Shown piece after piece: positions 7,878-16,099 of a stretch of DNA of 34,383 nt. Position 1 is the first letter of the stretch; each line of letters begins with the position of its first letter. A model generated the notes under the pieces. That model ran no database searches. It was not told the DNA's origin and saw only the letters and a program-made list of their open reading frames with translations. This DNA is from Kordiimonas aestuarii (GTDB taxonomy: Bacteria > Pseudomonadota > Alphaproteobacteria > Sphingomonadales > Kordiimonadaceae). A program made the translations under genes and the position numbers. The DNA lies in assembly GCF_025574465.1 (NCBI RefSeq), contig NZ_JAOBPP010000006.1, positions 1 through 34,383 of the forward strand. Reading direction: 5' to 3'.

Positions 7878-10800
7878 ATGACCGCCGTAAAACGCAGGGA
7901 TGACGAGAAACTCGCGACACGACTTCTTGAAACAGGGCTTATTTGGGAAGAGTGGTATGGCCGGACATATGCGATGGAGAAGACCAAGCCGTTTGACCTT
8001 GCATTGCATTTTGTCAGCCATGGCGCACAAGCGGGCAATCGCCCAAACCCTTTGTTTAACCCGGCCCATTATGCCGAACAAACCGGCATCTCGGACCCGG
8101 TGGAGGCCGTGCTTCACTTTGCTGAAAAAGGCTGGAAACTGGGTTTTAATCCGTCAAAAAGTTTTCTGGTAGAGCCGTATCTGGAAGCCTATCCAGATAT
8201 CGCTGAAAGTGGTGTCAATCCCTTGCTGCATTACCTGCGCTATGGTCGTGTGGAGGGACGCCGGTCATTTTCACTGACCGTTGAGAGTGTCTGGCGTTTT
8301 ACGGCGCTGGAAATGGCATTGCCAGCCGATGAGGAAATCAGTCGCAGCCTGCGGGCAGTAGCATCAAAGATTGAAAAGTCGAAGCTGTTCGACCAATCAT
8401 TTTACATTGCCGAATACGGTTTGTTACTTGATGCGCGGGCGATCACGCAGCCTGCCCTGCATTATGCGGTCGTTGGCGAACGATTGGGCCTCAGGCCCAA
8501 CCCGTATTTCGACGTGGATTATTATGCGAAGCACGCCAAGGTGCGAGGACGCAAGAACCTGCTTTTGCATTATCTCGATAAGGGCTGGAAACGTGGGCTG
8601 TCTCCGTCGGAAGGCTTCGATGGGAACGCATATTTGAAGGCTTTCTCCTCAGTAATGCCTAACGCCGTTTGCCCCCTGATGCATTATCTGACGACCGGCC
8701 ACGCACGTGGATATCCGCGTATTCCGGTGAAGCTTAGCGCACCCGCTGGCAGCGCGGCTGAGGAAAAAGCGCTTTTTGACGAGATGATCGCGGTGGCGGC
8801 GACCGGCCTTTTTGACTCCGAATGGTACATGAAGGTTTATGAGGATCTCAAAGAGCATTCGATTTCTTCAATTGAACACTTTGTTCGTTATGGTCTGGCA
8901 GAAGGGCGGGGCCCTAACGCTCACTTTGATGTAAGCTGGTATCGCACCTGTTATGGCCAGCAAATTGGTGATGAGAATCCGGTCGTATATTATGCTCGTG
9001 AGGGATACAAAAACGGCCAGTGGCCTGCCGGTAATTTTTCCCCAGAATTGTACTTCCTGATCAATCGGGATCTTCGCGAAGGCAAAGTGGATGCCTTGCG
9101 ACATTTTATCCAGCACGCCCGTACGAGGCCGCGCCGCTGGCCCAACCCGGACCAGTTGGATGAGCGCGGCAGAGCCTACCTGGCCCTAAGTGTCGAGGAG
9201 CGTAATGAGCAGGTGGAGGCCGTCGCGCGGTCAGGTTTGTTCGATGCCCAGTGGTATGCAAAAGAATATGGCTATGAGTTGACCTATGGTGCCGATTATA
9301 TCGAGCACTATCTCATTTATGGCGGGGCGTTTGGTTATCGGCCAAACCGGTATTTTGATATCGATTGGTATGTCAGCTTTTATCAGGATGCGATGGACGA
9401 GCGGCATCCGCTGGTCTTTTTTGCTGAAACCGGCTGGCGGCTGGACCATTCCCCGGGTGACGAGTTTGATGAAACCGCATACCGGGAATTGCATAAGGAC
9501 CTTGCGGACCTTCAATCCAGCATGCTTGCGCACTATCTGCACGTAGGCCGGATGGAGGGCCGGGAACTGCCCGAGCCATCCTGGCGCAAGAAACCGCTCG
9601 AACGTGGCTTTAAAGCAGCAAATGGCGATAATTATATCGCACCGGTTATGCAGAGCATGACAGCGTTTGATCGTGCAGAACTTGCCCCCCAAATGGCGGT
9701 CTTCAACCAGGCCAACATGGACATCCATTGGGTGATGCCTGATTTCTCCGCTGGCGGCGGTGGGCACATGACCATTTTCCGCATGATCAGCTTTCTTGAG
9801 CGGCAGGGCCACCGCCTGACCATCTGGATACACGAACCGAGTCAGCACAAGTCGCCGGAACAAGCGCTCGAGACAATTCACAAGCATTTTCAATTTGTGC
9901 GGGCCGATGTGCGCTTTATCGACAGCAACTTTTCCGAAAATGCGTCCGGCGATGCTCTGGTGGCGACGGATTGCTGGTCGGTCTGGCCGGTGATGTCAGC
10001 GACCAATTTTCTGGCGCGGTTTTATTTTGTACAGGATTTCGAGCCGTCGTTTCACCCCATGGGCGGCAAGCTGCTTGCTGCAGAACTGACCTACAAGCAG
10101 GACCTGCACTGTATTTGCGCAAGCCCGTGGCTGGCGAAAAAACTTCACGAGGATTATGGCCGGGATACCAGCTATTTCTATCTCGCCGCGGATCAGCAGA
10201 TTTACCACCCGGCCGATGATAAGCGCGATGGGCGAGAGGCAACGGAGCGTACACCCCGTATCGCCTTTTATTCGCGCATCGCCACTGACCGGCGCGCGGT
10301 AGAGTTGGGCCTTCTGGGGCTTGAGCTGTTGGCGCGACAGGGGGTGGATTTTCATGTCGACTTTTTTGGCAATGACATGCCATTTGCCGACGCGCCATTT
10401 TCCTATACAGATCACGGCGTTGCCTCGACAGATGAGCTTGCTGCGCTTTTTCAGGCCACTGATATTGGTGTGGTTTTCTCTGCGACCAACTATTCACTTG
10501 TGCCGCAGGAAATGATGGCGTGCGGGTTGCCTATCGTTGAGCTTGATGGCGAGAATACGCGCGCGATCTATCCCGAAGATATTGTGACATGGGCTGAGCC
10601 TGATCCCTGGAAGGTTGCTGACGCTGTCAAGGCGTTGCTCAGTGACAGGAAAAGGGCGGCAACTCAAGCCTCCGCGGCGCTGGAATGGGTGTCGGCGTTC
10701 TCTTGGGCTCAAGCCGGGGAAGTTGTGGAGCAATCCCTGAAAAAGGTGGCTGCGGCGGCCGCGACGGCGAGGGCAGTGCCCGTTGAGGCCGAGCCTGTCA

Positions 10801-11735
10801 GTACCGAGGGTTTTAAAGCCTCCGTGGTCATCCCTACCTATAACGCCGGCGCACAGTTTGAACGCGTGCTGGACGCCATTCTTTCGCAACACGCGCCGTG
10901 GCCGTTTGAAGTGTTGGTGATCGACAGCGGGTCAACGGATGGCACGCTAGATATTGTCAAGGCGCGCCCTGATGTGCGGTTGCATGAAATTGACAAGCGC
11001 GATTTCAATCATGGGGACACCCGAAACCTGGGTGCCAGCCTCACCAGCGGCGATTACATCGCTTTTGTAACCCATGACGCGCTGCCAGCCAACCGCGCGT
11101 GGCTTTTCAACCTTGTGGAAGCCATCGAGGCCGAGCCAAAAGCGGCCGGTGCGTTCGGGCGGCATTTTGCCTACCCGGAAGCCTCGCCGTTTACCAAGCG
11201 TGACCTTGATGCACATTTTACAAACTTCCAGAACAACCCGCTTCTGGTATCCCGCAAGACCAATGTTGCCCGCTATAAAGCCGGGGACGAGGGATGGCGG
11301 CAGTTCTTGCACTTCTATAGCGACAACAACAGTTGTTTCCGGCGTAGTATCTGGGAGAAAATTCCCTATCGGCGGGTGGAGTTCGGTGAGGACCAGCTAT
11401 GGGCGCACGACATCATCGAAGCAGGCTACGCGAAACTGTATGCCGCGCAGGCGGTGGTCTATCACAGCCATGACTATGATGAAGCCGAAACGGAGGAACG
11501 TAGCGCAATTGAAGCCAGTTTTTTCAGGCATTTCTTTGGTTACCAGCTTGTGAGCAGTGAAAATGAGCTGTCGCACCACCTTGAAGGCCTCAACGCCCAC
11601 GATGAACACTGGGGCGAACAGCATCGTGTGTCAAAGGCCGAGATCGAGGAACGCAAGAAATTGAACGCCGCCCGGCTGCAGGGGTACCTGCGCGGTACAA
11701 CGGCGGACACCAGCGAAATTTTTGCCGACACCTAA
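7878..11735 (+). CDS. Giant fusion: HY/G-repeat array + WsaF-like GT4 + rhamnosyltransferase-like GT2
   Basis: About 1,285 aa, with no membrane segments seen (positions below count from GTG 7869). Residues ~23-570 hold twelve copies of an aromatic/glycine motif (consensus FDxxWYxxxY...NPLxHYLxxGxxEGRxP) arranged as four triplets. Residues ~617-960 resemble WsaF, the GT4 rhamnosyltransferase of the Geobacillus S-layer glycan pathway: 'HWVMPDFSAGGGGHMTIFRM', 'FYFVQDFEPSFHPMG' and 'NYSLVPQEMMACGLP'. Residues ~981-1240 are a GT2 domain of the bacterial rhamnosyltransferase type: 'SVVIPTYNAG', 'VIDSGSTDGT', 'DFNHGDTRNLGA', 'VTHDALP' and 'EFGEDQLWAHDIIEAGY'. It probably adds two successive sugars, perhaps deoxyhexoses, to a growing chain. 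ATG 7878 is preferred over GTG 7869, which has no ribosome site. No rhamnose synthesis genes are in the window, so the donor is inferred only by family. Confidence 0.88.
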   Translation: MTAVKRRDDEKLATRLLETGLIWEEWYGRTYAMEKTKPFDLALHFVSHGAQAGNRPNPLFNPAHYAEQTGISDPVEAVLHFAEKGWKLGFNPSKSFLVEPYLEAYPDIAESGVNPLLHYLRYGRVEGRRSFSLTVESVWRFTALEMALPADEEISRSLRAVASKIEKSKLFDQSFYIAEYGLLLDARAITQPALHYAVVGERLGLRPNPYFDVDYYAKHAKVRGRKNLLLHYLDKGWKRGLSPSEGFDGNAYLKAFSSVMPNAVCPLMHYLTTGHARGYPRIPVKLSAPAGSAAEEKALFDEMIAVAATGLFDSEWYMKVYEDLKEHSISSIEHFVRYGLAEGRGPNAHFDVSWYRTCYGQQIGDENPVVYYAREGYKNGQWPAGNFSPELYFLINRDLREGKVDALRHFIQHARTRPRRWPNPDQLDERGRAYLALSVEERNEQVEAVARSGLFDAQWYAKEYGYELTYGADYIEHYLIYGGAFGYRPNRYFDIDWYVSFYQDAMDERHPLVFFAETGWRLDHSPGDEFDETAYRELHKDLADLQSSMLAHYLHVGRMEGRELPEPSWRKKPLERGFKAANGDNYIAPVMQSMTAFDRAELAPQMAVFNQANMDIHWVMPDFSAGGGGHMTIFRMISFLERQGHRLTIWIHEPSQHKSPEQALETIHKHFQFVRADVRFIDSNFSENASGDALVATDCWSVWPVMSATNFLARFYFVQDFEPSFHPMGGKLLAAELTYKQDLHCICASPWLAKKLHEDYGRDTSYFYLAADQQIYHPADDKRDGREATERTPRIAFYSRIATDRRAVELGLLGLELLARQGVDFHVDFFGNDMPFADAPFSYTDHGVASTDELAALFQATDIGVVFSATNYSLVPQEMMACGLPIVELDGENTRAIYPEDIVTWAEPDPWKVADAVKALLSDRKRAATQASAALEWVSAFSWAQAGEVVEQSLKKVAAAAATARAVPVEAEPVSTEGFKASVVIPTYNAGAQFERVLDAILSQHAPWPFEVLVIDSGSTDGTLDIVKARPDVRLHEIDKRDFNHGDTRNLGASLTSGDYIAFVTHDALPANRAWLFNLVEAIEAEPKAAGAFGRHFAYPEASPFTKRDLDAHFTNFQNNPLLVSRKTNVARYKAGDEGWRQFLHFYSDNNSCFRRSIWEKIPYRRVEFGEDQLWAHDIIEAGYAKLYAAQAVVYHSHDYDEAETEERSAIEASFFRHFFGYQLVSSENELSHHLEGLNAHDEHWGEQHRVSKAEIEERKKLNAARLQGYLRGTTADTSEIFADT
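7935..9572 (+). repeat. Protein-level repeat array: four triplets of HY/G motifs
   Basis: Within the giant glycosyltransferase, three slightly different motifs recur in fixed order four times: an 'LFDxxWY' start ending IEHYxxYG, a 'FDxDWY' start ending in an aromatic-rich xYYxxxGW, and a 'FDxxAYL' start ending LxHYLxxGRxEG. Triplets begin near residues 23, 172, 313 and 456 (period 141-149 aa) and are separated by charged helical linkers such as 'EEISRSLRAVASKIEKS'. This is hierarchical duplication of a ~110-aa module. The DNA copies are diverged, so the array is old. Confidence 0.8.
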
Positions 11736-11801
11736 GTGTAGTTTGGTGCATGTCGGGTGAATATCTATTTGCCACGCCTTGTGCGCGCGGGCTATATGGT
11801 G

Positions 11802-11820
11802 TTCGCACGTAAGTTGCGAA
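11802..11820. promoter_or_regulatory. Inverted repeat TTCGCA-N7-TGCGAA
   Basis: Perfect 6-bp arms (11802-11807 and 11815-11820) lie in the 132-nt gap between the giant glycosyltransferase and the next gene, 47 nt before its start. It may be an operator or a hairpin. No T-tract follows, so it is not a standard terminator. Confidence 0.3.
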
Positions 11821-11867
11821 ATAAGGACCTCTGCAAAAGGGGCGCGTCGTAGGGACCGGAGCGTTAG

Positions 11868-12905
11868 GTGGCAGTTAAACTATATCTCCATATCGGTTAT
11901 CCGAAATGTGGCAGTACAACCATACAGGAGGCACTCCATATCAATCGGATGGCACTCCGGAAGTTGGGGTATGGTGTGTGCGACGGTGATCTTGACCTGA
12001 TGAATGCCAAATCTAGTCATGAGTTCCCCGTGGGCTTTTTTCGTAAACAGTATGACGCGGTGCGGGCGGGTAAAGCGGTCGACCTGGAACCGGCGTTCGC
12101 CAAGCTTGCCAAATCCGCGTCCCGCGAAAAGCTGAAAGCCGTTGTTATCTCCGCGGAAAACCTGGGGGCAGCATGGGCACCGTCCGCCCTTGCCTGTGCA
12201 CAGCAATATTTTGACTGCAAGTTTATCTCCTATTTCCGCAGGCAGGACGACTGGCTGGTGTCAAGCTGGGCCCAGTGGCAGTTTAAAAGCGGCGAAAGTC
12301 TGCAAGCTTACCTTACCCGCCGTATGAGGTCTGCGCAAAGAGGTGTCTACAAAAACGCGCTGGCGGCTTATCTTGCTGAATTTCCGCGCGAGAAGATTTC
12401 GCTGCGATTTCTTTCGCGGGCGCATCTCAAGGATGGTGACCTCGCAACCGATTTCTGGCGGGAGATAGGGCTGTCTCAGCCGGATCTGCAGCCCGTGCAA
12501 TCCAAGAATATCTCTTTTAGTGCACCACTTGCCACCGTGCTCAAGGAAAGCCCCTATCTTTTCAGGGACGCCCACGACAATAAGCTGACATCCTTCATCG
12601 ATGCGCATCACCAATATCGCGGCAAGGTTAAAAAAGACCCGCTGACAGTGGCTCAGCGCCGTGAGATTCTTGAGAAATTTCAAGCGGAAAACCGCTGGAT
12701 CGAAGAAACGTTTTTTACTGAGGGTGAGCTGGGTAACTGGCGCGCGCTGCCCGAGACTGACGGCGCCCAGGATGCGCCGCAAATTCACAACAAAGATAGT
12801 AGCAACCTCCGGGGTTTAAGCGAAGCGCTGAATTTAAATCTGGCGGTGCTCAGGAGTCTTCGGGAAGACGTGGATAAAATCAAGCGGTCTCTGGGGTTGA
12901 AGTGA
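11868..12905 (+). CDS. Sulfotransferase-like protein
   Basis: A cytoplasmic protein of 345 aa. The N-terminus 'KLYLHIGYPKCGSTTIQEAL' is the 5'-phosphosulfate-binding loop of PAPS-dependent sulfotransferases. 'FISYFRRQDDWLVSSWAQ' (about residues 124-141) fits the 3'-phosphate-binding Arg/Ser motif. The remaining sequence is variable, as usual for acceptor recognition, and the last ~35 residues look coiled-coil. It is related to the protein at 30646-31650 ('KLYLHIGRHKCGTSSLQ'). The start is GTG 11868, with GGAG at 11858-11861 six nt upstream. Transfer of sulfate to a sugar hydroxyl of the glycan is the likely role. A P-loop kinase-like enzyme without sulfotransferase activity cannot be excluded. 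Confidence 0.78.
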   Translation: MAVKLYLHIGYPKCGSTTIQEALHINRMALRKLGYGVCDGDLDLMNAKSSHEFPVGFFRKQYDAVRAGKAVDLEPAFAKLAKSASREKLKAVVISAENLGAAWAPSALACAQQYFDCKFISYFRRQDDWLVSSWAQWQFKSGESLQAYLTRRMRSAQRGVYKNALAAYLAEFPREKISLRFLSRAHLKDGDLATDFWREIGLSQPDLQPVQSKNISFSAPLATVLKESPYLFRDAHDNKLTSFIDAHHQYRGKVKKDPLTVAQRREILEKFQAENRWIEETFFTEGELGNWRALPETDGAQDAPQIHNKDSSNLRGLSEALNLNLAVLRSLREDVDKIKRSLGLK

Positions 12906-12951
12906 AAGATACCAGGCAGATAATTGCCGGGGGGATATAACAGGTTGGTTT

Positions 12952-14181
12952 ATGAAGATACTTTTTTCACACAATAATTTTCCGGGTCAGTACCGGCGCC
13001 TTTCGGGCTATATCGAAGGCATGAAGGACGTGCAGGCGGCCGCCATAACTCTGGAGACCAACCAGAACAAATTTGCCTTGCCGCGTGTACCGTTCAAGCC
13101 GCATCGCGAGCCGCGTAAAGACGTTCACCCCGCCGTGGTTGGTATTGAGCGCTCCGTCCTGATGGGGCAGTCGGCCTATAAGGCGCTGCTCGATATGAAG
13201 AAAAAAAACGGGGCGCCTGATATTATTCTGGCGCATTCTGGCTGGGGTGCGGGCATGTTCTTTAAAGATGTTTTCCCCGATGCCAAGCTTTTGAACTATT
13301 ACGAATGGTATTATCACTGCCATGGTGGCGACGGCGAATTTATTGAGCGCAAGCGGTATGACGCCAACGCGGAAATCCGTATCCGGATGAAAAATACGCC
13401 GATCCTGCATGACCTAGCGGCACAGGACTGGGGGCAAAGCCCGACACTTTTCCAGAAGTCACGGTTTCCTAGGATGTTTCAAAACCATATCAGTGTCCTG
13501 CATGACGGTGTTGATACGGAGTTTTTCTCACCGAAAAAAGGCGTCGGGGTCAAGGTGGGCGACAAGGTTCTGACGGCGAACGACGAAGTTATCACCTATG
13601 TTGCCCGCGGCATGGAAGCCTATCGTGGCTTCCCACAGTTCATGGAGGCCGTATCCAAACTGCAGAAGGTGCGGCCTCGGCTGCAGGTGGTTATTCTGGG
13701 CGCGGACCGGATCGCCTATGGGTCGCAGTTGCCATCAGGCAAAGGCCTGAAGGAGCCCATGCTGGAGAAGCATGACTTTGACCATGACCGCCTCCACTTT
13801 ATGGGACTGCAACCGCTTGACGTGCTGCGCGACCTGTTCCGCATTACATCGGCCCACATATATCTGACCGCACCGTTTGTGTTGTCCTGGTCCATGCTGG
13901 AGGCCATGAGCACGGGGGTGCTGGTGGTTGGTTCGGATACTGAACCGGTGCGGGAGCTGATCAAAGACGGCGAGAACGGTTTGCTGGTTGACTTCTGGAA
14001 CACCGAGGCGCTGGTGGACCGCATGGTGAGCGTGCTGGAGAACCCGGCTGAATACGAGCATCTGAAATTGTCGGCGCGAAACCGCATCGTCAATCACTAT
14101 GCAAAAGACGATTTGTTGCCAAAGTATTGGCAGATGATCACGGACGTTGCGGAAGGACGACAACCTTCGCTGAACCCGTGA
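12952..14181 (+). CDS. Glycosyltransferase family 4 protein
   Basis: A complete 409-aa GT-B enzyme. The N-terminal acceptor domain begins 'MKILFSHNNFPGQYRRL' and contains 'APDIILAHSGWGAGMFFKDVFPDAKLLNYYEWYY'-type sequence. The C-terminal donor domain starts near residue 195 with 'VITYVARGMEAYRGFPQFMEA' and holds 'APFVLSWSMLEAMSTGVLVVGSDTEPVRELI'. In this subgroup the first Glu of the classical E-x7-E is replaced (here by Phe), a variant I recall from other members with 'PFVLSWS(L/M)LEAM', so it need not mean inactivity. Predicted soluble. It starts 46 nt after the sulfotransferase stop on the same strand and probably belongs to the same transcript. AGG lies 7 nt before the ATG. Donor and acceptor are unknown. 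Confidence 0.88.
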   Translation: MKILFSHNNFPGQYRRLSGYIEGMKDVQAAAITLETNQNKFALPRVPFKPHREPRKDVHPAVVGIERSVLMGQSAYKALLDMKKKNGAPDIILAHSGWGAGMFFKDVFPDAKLLNYYEWYYHCHGGDGEFIERKRYDANAEIRIRMKNTPILHDLAAQDWGQSPTLFQKSRFPRMFQNHISVLHDGVDTEFFSPKKGVGVKVGDKVLTANDEVITYVARGMEAYRGFPQFMEAVSKLQKVRPRLQVVILGADRIAYGSQLPSGKGLKEPMLEKHDFDHDRLHFMGLQPLDVLRDLFRITSAHIYLTAPFVLSWSMLEAMSTGVLVVGSDTEPVRELIKDGENGLLVDFWNTEALVDRMVSVLENPAEYEHLKLSARNRIVNHYAKDDLLPKYWQMITDVAEGRQPSLNP

Positions 14182-14217
14182 TAAACTGGTTGAGGCAATG
14201 CGCCGCAGGAAGGCAAC

Positions 14218-14358
14218 ATGTTCGACACCTGCCACGGCGTGTGCTATCGACAATTTTTGTTTTATGAACGGCCTGTTTCTCTGGAAAAGGGCCGGATTGG
14301 TTGGCCCGGTGCCAAAGTTGAATTGGAATTGATGGATGTCGGTTTACGACGAGTTTAA
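14218..14358 (+). CDS. Possible 46-codon leader ORF before the exporter
   Basis: ATG 14218 is preceded by AGGAAGG, a far better ribosome site than that of the exporter ATG at 14336. The frame runs 46 codons, begins MFDTCHGVCYRQF, and ends with TAA 23 nt inside the exporter gene in another frame. A GGGCC/GGCCC hairpin (14289-14307) lies inside it. It could couple or tune exporter translation, or be a chance frame. No family is recognised. Confidence 0.25.
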   Translation: MFDTCHGVCYRQFLFYERPVSLEKGRIGWPGAKVELELMDVGLRRV

Positions 14359-16099
14359 GGCCGAACGGCGGAAATACCTGAAATCGATCCGAATGGTCGG
14401 TGTGCTGGCCATTTTCGGAAATGTCGCCATGTTGGCGATGCCCGCATTTATGTTTCAGGTCTATACCCGGGTTCTGCAGGCCCAGAGCGTTGAGACGCTT
14501 GTAGCGCTGTTGGTTATCTGCCTCATTATCCTGGTGGCATATGGCTTCCTTGAGGCGGCAAAAAACAACTTGCTTTCCAGGGCAGCAGTCCGCCTTGAAA
14601 GCCGGATCGCCGGGCCATTGCTGGCTGGTGAGCTCGCACAGCAGAAAGATGCCAACGGGGAAAGCCTGAAGGACCTTGCCTTCTTGCGGACCACTTTGTC
14701 GTCGCCGTCATATGGTGCGATCTTTGACCTGCCGTTCATGCCGTTTTTCCTGTTCATCCTTTATTTCATTCACCCCCTGATCGGGGTGGTCGTCACAATC
14801 GGTGCCGGGCTTTTGCTTGCTCTGGCCGTGTGGGGAAACCGTATCAGTACGCCCTTCAACCAGGATACCAGCGAGAGCATGATCAAGGCCTATCGCCGGC
14901 TTGATAGTCATATGCGGTCGCAGGAGATTATCCGGGCGCAGGGCAGCTACGTGGAAAGTGTGAATGACTGGGGTCAGCATCAGGGCAAGCATCTGAGCAG
15001 CTATCTTGACTCTTTCGACATGACGGCGCGTTTCGGCGCTGCCTCAAAAGCCGCCCGCCAAATCCTTCAAATCCTGATTACCGCTGTTGGCGCGGCGCTT
15101 GTATTGGGTGGTGATGCAGATTTTGGTGTTATTTTTGGCGCCGCGATCATTGGTGCACGGGCCTTGCAGCCAATGGAACAGATTGTCGGCGGATGGCGGC
15201 AGCTGATCATGGGCCGGGAGGCTTATGACAGGCTGTGCAAGCGAATGGAAGAACTGAAACTGCCGGAAAACCGCACACCGTTGCCACGCCCGCGCGGCGA
15301 ACTGACGGTTGCGCGGCTTGCGTATATGCCTTCACCCAAGTCCGAACCAATTTTGCGCAACATCAACTGTGTTATCAAGCCGGGTGATTGTGTTGCTGTT
15401 ATCGGGGGCTCTGGCTCCGGCAAGTCGACCCTCGCGCGGCTTCTTGTGGGCTACCTCGAACCAACAACGGGCCATGTGAAGCTGGACGGAACGCCACTTA
15501 ATGTCTGGGACCCGGTGGCGAAGGGACTTTATATCGGTTATCTGCCGCAACAACAGCAGCTGTATGAATCAACGGTGGCAGAAAATATCGCCCGCTTGCG
15601 GACGGAAGACGAGCCGCACATGGTGATAGAGGCAGCGAAACGCGCGGGTGTGCATGAAATATTGCAAGCCCTGCCGCAAGGCTATGATACCTTGCTGTCG
15701 CGCAGCGGTTTCTGGCCTTCCGGTGGGCAGGCGCAGATGATTGCGCTTGCACGCGCCATGTATGCAGACCCGCAGGTGGTTGTTCTGGATGAGCCGGAAA
15801 CCGGCCTTGATAGCCAGAGTGAGGGTATTTTCCACAAAGTGATGGAAGCAATGCGGGAAGAGGGCAAAACCGTTGTTGTCATTACCCACCGGCCAAGTGC
15901 TCTTCGGTATGTGAACAAGGTGATGTTCATGCGCGCCGGCCAGATACAGGACTTTGGCCCCCGCGACGAAGTGTTGAAGAAAAACGGTATCACGACTGTC
16001 GCCGCGCAGCGCGCCGCCAAGAAATCTGGCGCAGCACAGGGTGGAGGCGAGAGCAAACAGAACCCGTCGGTCCAATCTAAAATAGAAAATGCAAACTGA
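14336..16099 (+). CDS. Type I secretion ABC transporter/permease (PrtD/RsaD type)
   Basis: The inner-membrane engine of a type I secretion system: a dimer that recognises the C-terminal signal of RTX substrates and drives export by ATP hydrolysis. At 587 aa it matches the PrtD/RsaD class and lacks an N-terminal C39 peptidase or C39-like domain. The membrane domain spans about residues 20-290, with hydrophobic segments near 20-40, 53-72, 133-165 and 245-275. In the nucleotide-binding domain Walker A is GGSGSGKST (357-365), the Q-loop lies in 'YLPQQQQLYESTVAENI', Walker B is VVVLDEP (481-487) and the switch His is H518. The signature reads PSGGQ (461-465) where LSGGQ is usual, and the D-loop is ETGLD. 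The stop overlaps the next start (TGATG), giving tight coupling with the adaptor. The flanking RTX proteins are the natural cargo. Confidence 0.95.
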   Translation: MSVYDEFKAERRKYLKSIRMVGVLAIFGNVAMLAMPAFMFQVYTRVLQAQSVETLVALLVICLIILVAYGFLEAAKNNLLSRAAVRLESRIAGPLLAGELAQQKDANGESLKDLAFLRTTLSSPSYGAIFDLPFMPFFLFILYFIHPLIGVVVTIGAGLLLALAVWGNRISTPFNQDTSESMIKAYRRLDSHMRSQEIIRAQGSYVESVNDWGQHQGKHLSSYLDSFDMTARFGAASKAARQILQILITAVGAALVLGGDADFGVIFGAAIIGARALQPMEQIVGGWRQLIMGREAYDRLCKRMEELKLPENRTPLPRPRGELTVARLAYMPSPKSEPILRNINCVIKPGDCVAVIGGSGSGKSTLARLLVGYLEPTTGHVKLDGTPLNVWDPVAKGLYIGYLPQQQQLYESTVAENIARLRTEDEPHMVIEAAKRAGVHEILQALPQGYDTLLSRSGFWPSGGQAQMIALARAMYADPQVVVLDEPETGLDSQSEGIFHKVMEAMREEGKTVVVITHRPSALRYVNKVMFMRAGQIQDFGPRDEVLKKNGITTVAAQRAAKKSGAAQGGGESKQNPSVQSKIENAN

